Source: Andreprevotia sp. IGB-42 (GTDB lineage: Bacteria > Pseudomonadota > Gammaproteobacteria > Burkholderiales > Chitinibacteraceae). From it: a stretch of 40,614 nucleotides of DNA. Below are positions 40,239 through 40,614 of the stretch, one piece after another. Every line of letters starts with the position of its first letter. Position 1 is the first letter of the stretch. The stretch lies in NCBI RefSeq assembly GCF_009848685.1, contig NZ_WXTX01000021.1:1-40614 (forward strand). The letters run 5' to 3'. The translations under genes were made by a program, and so were the position numbers. Below the pieces are notes generated by a model. That model was not told the DNA's origin. It saw only the letters and a program-made list of their open reading frames with translations, and ran no database searches.

Positions 40239-40614
40239 CATTCTGGCGTTTCGACCGTTGCGTTTGGTGATCGTGTATTCCTCAGTTAGCCAATTGCATA
40301 TAGATAACGCGCGCGAGGCTGCCGGGTGATCCGGAGCCCGCTCCAGCATCGCCAACGCCCATTGGGCAGTGACCAATCTGCTGCGGCCTGACTTCTTGGT
40401 CTGGTCAAAGGCGGCACCTGTTTGCTTGATGTTCACTGTGGGAGGGAGGATGAAAGAGGGGAGGCCGGCCAAGCCAGCTTGCCGCTCATCAGTAATCCGC
40501 TGTTTGTCCGCAAGGGCAATCGCTTCCGTCTTCCCGCCGCCATTTCGGCTCGCCACCTCTGCGCGCGCAGCGCGCAGAGGTGTTGTTCGGCGTTTGCTCT
40601 GCATTTCAGGGCTG
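40239..40614. other. Right-hand end of window without a confident gene
   Basis: About 375 bases. A minus-strand frame (40604 down to 40032) is open across it but runs through the terminator at 40212-40238 and into the antisense of the neighbouring gene, and shows no recognised domain, so it is not called. At 40554-40582 is a perfect 12-bp inverted repeat, CACCTCTGCGCG with a five-base loop, then its complement; it may be a terminator or repeat end of a feature beyond the window. Confidence 0.4.

Noticed and set aside
40032-40604. 190-codon minus-strand frame at the right edge
   Set aside because: Runs through a strong terminator and antisense to the secreted-protein gene; no domain is seen.
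1-40614. tRNA genes, rRNA genes and CRISPR arrays
   Set aside because: No tRNA-like T-loop with paired arms, no rRNA sequence and no regularly spaced repeats were recognised by eye.

Overview
The window is high-GC bacterial chromosomal DNA (roughly 60% or more by eye) with tightly packed genes, frequent ATGA overlaps between stop and start codons, and gene families typical of Proteobacteria. The mix (IS5 and IS3 transposases, FAN1-type nuclease with a Rad3/XPD-like helicase, DUF4142, PRC-barrel and KGG stress proteins, modABCE) fits a betaproteobacterium, perhaps Neisseriales or a relative. This placement is inferred from content and is not proven. No tRNA, rRNA or CRISPR array was seen.

Left part (1-8.9 kb). 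A truncated IS5-family transposase on the minus strand is followed by a four-gene operon (790-5368): an anchored solute-binding-like protein, a TelA protein, a lipoprotein fusing a solute-binding domain to a VWA domain, and a two-helix membrane protein resembling XpaC. No transport permease is present, so the binding domains probably sense or present something. A second four-gene operon (5577-7630) of unknown function contains two related membrane proteins, a small soluble protein and a secreted protein. A decayed S66 peptidase and a GNAT acetyltransferase follow.

Middle part (8.9-20.1 kb). This holds many small secreted, regulatory and metabolic genes. Two stand out. One is an autoregulated-looking operon (membrane protein, SDR, small HTH) behind two near-identical 18-bp dyads. 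The other is a histidine leader peptide with four consecutive His codons plus an attenuator terminator, in front of a short HisRS-like gene. Three genes here carry single-base frameshifts (an S66 peptidase, the HisRS-like gene, and one copy of a duplicated secreted protein), indicating decay or assembly errors. A divergent SDR/LysR pair, a cyclophilin operon, DoxX, a basic Lys/Ala-rich protein, an HxlR/DHFR-like divergent pair and an IS3-family remnant complete the stretch.

Right part (20.2-40.6 kb). A secreted protein with two retropepsin-type DTG motifs, a GNAT enzyme, a secreted alpha/beta hydrolase, and a coupled DNA-repair operon (FAN1-like VRR-NUC nuclease and a nuclease-helicase fusion) come first. 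A stress/envelope region (29.1-36.4 kb) follows with phasin-like, DUF4142, PRC-barrel, SDR, PQQ-type sugar dehydrogenase lipoprotein, phospholipase-D-like lipoprotein, hemerythrin and KGG genes. A molybdate uptake operon (modA-modB-modC-modE, minus strand) with a ModE-like box, and a secreted protein of unknown function, end the annotated part.
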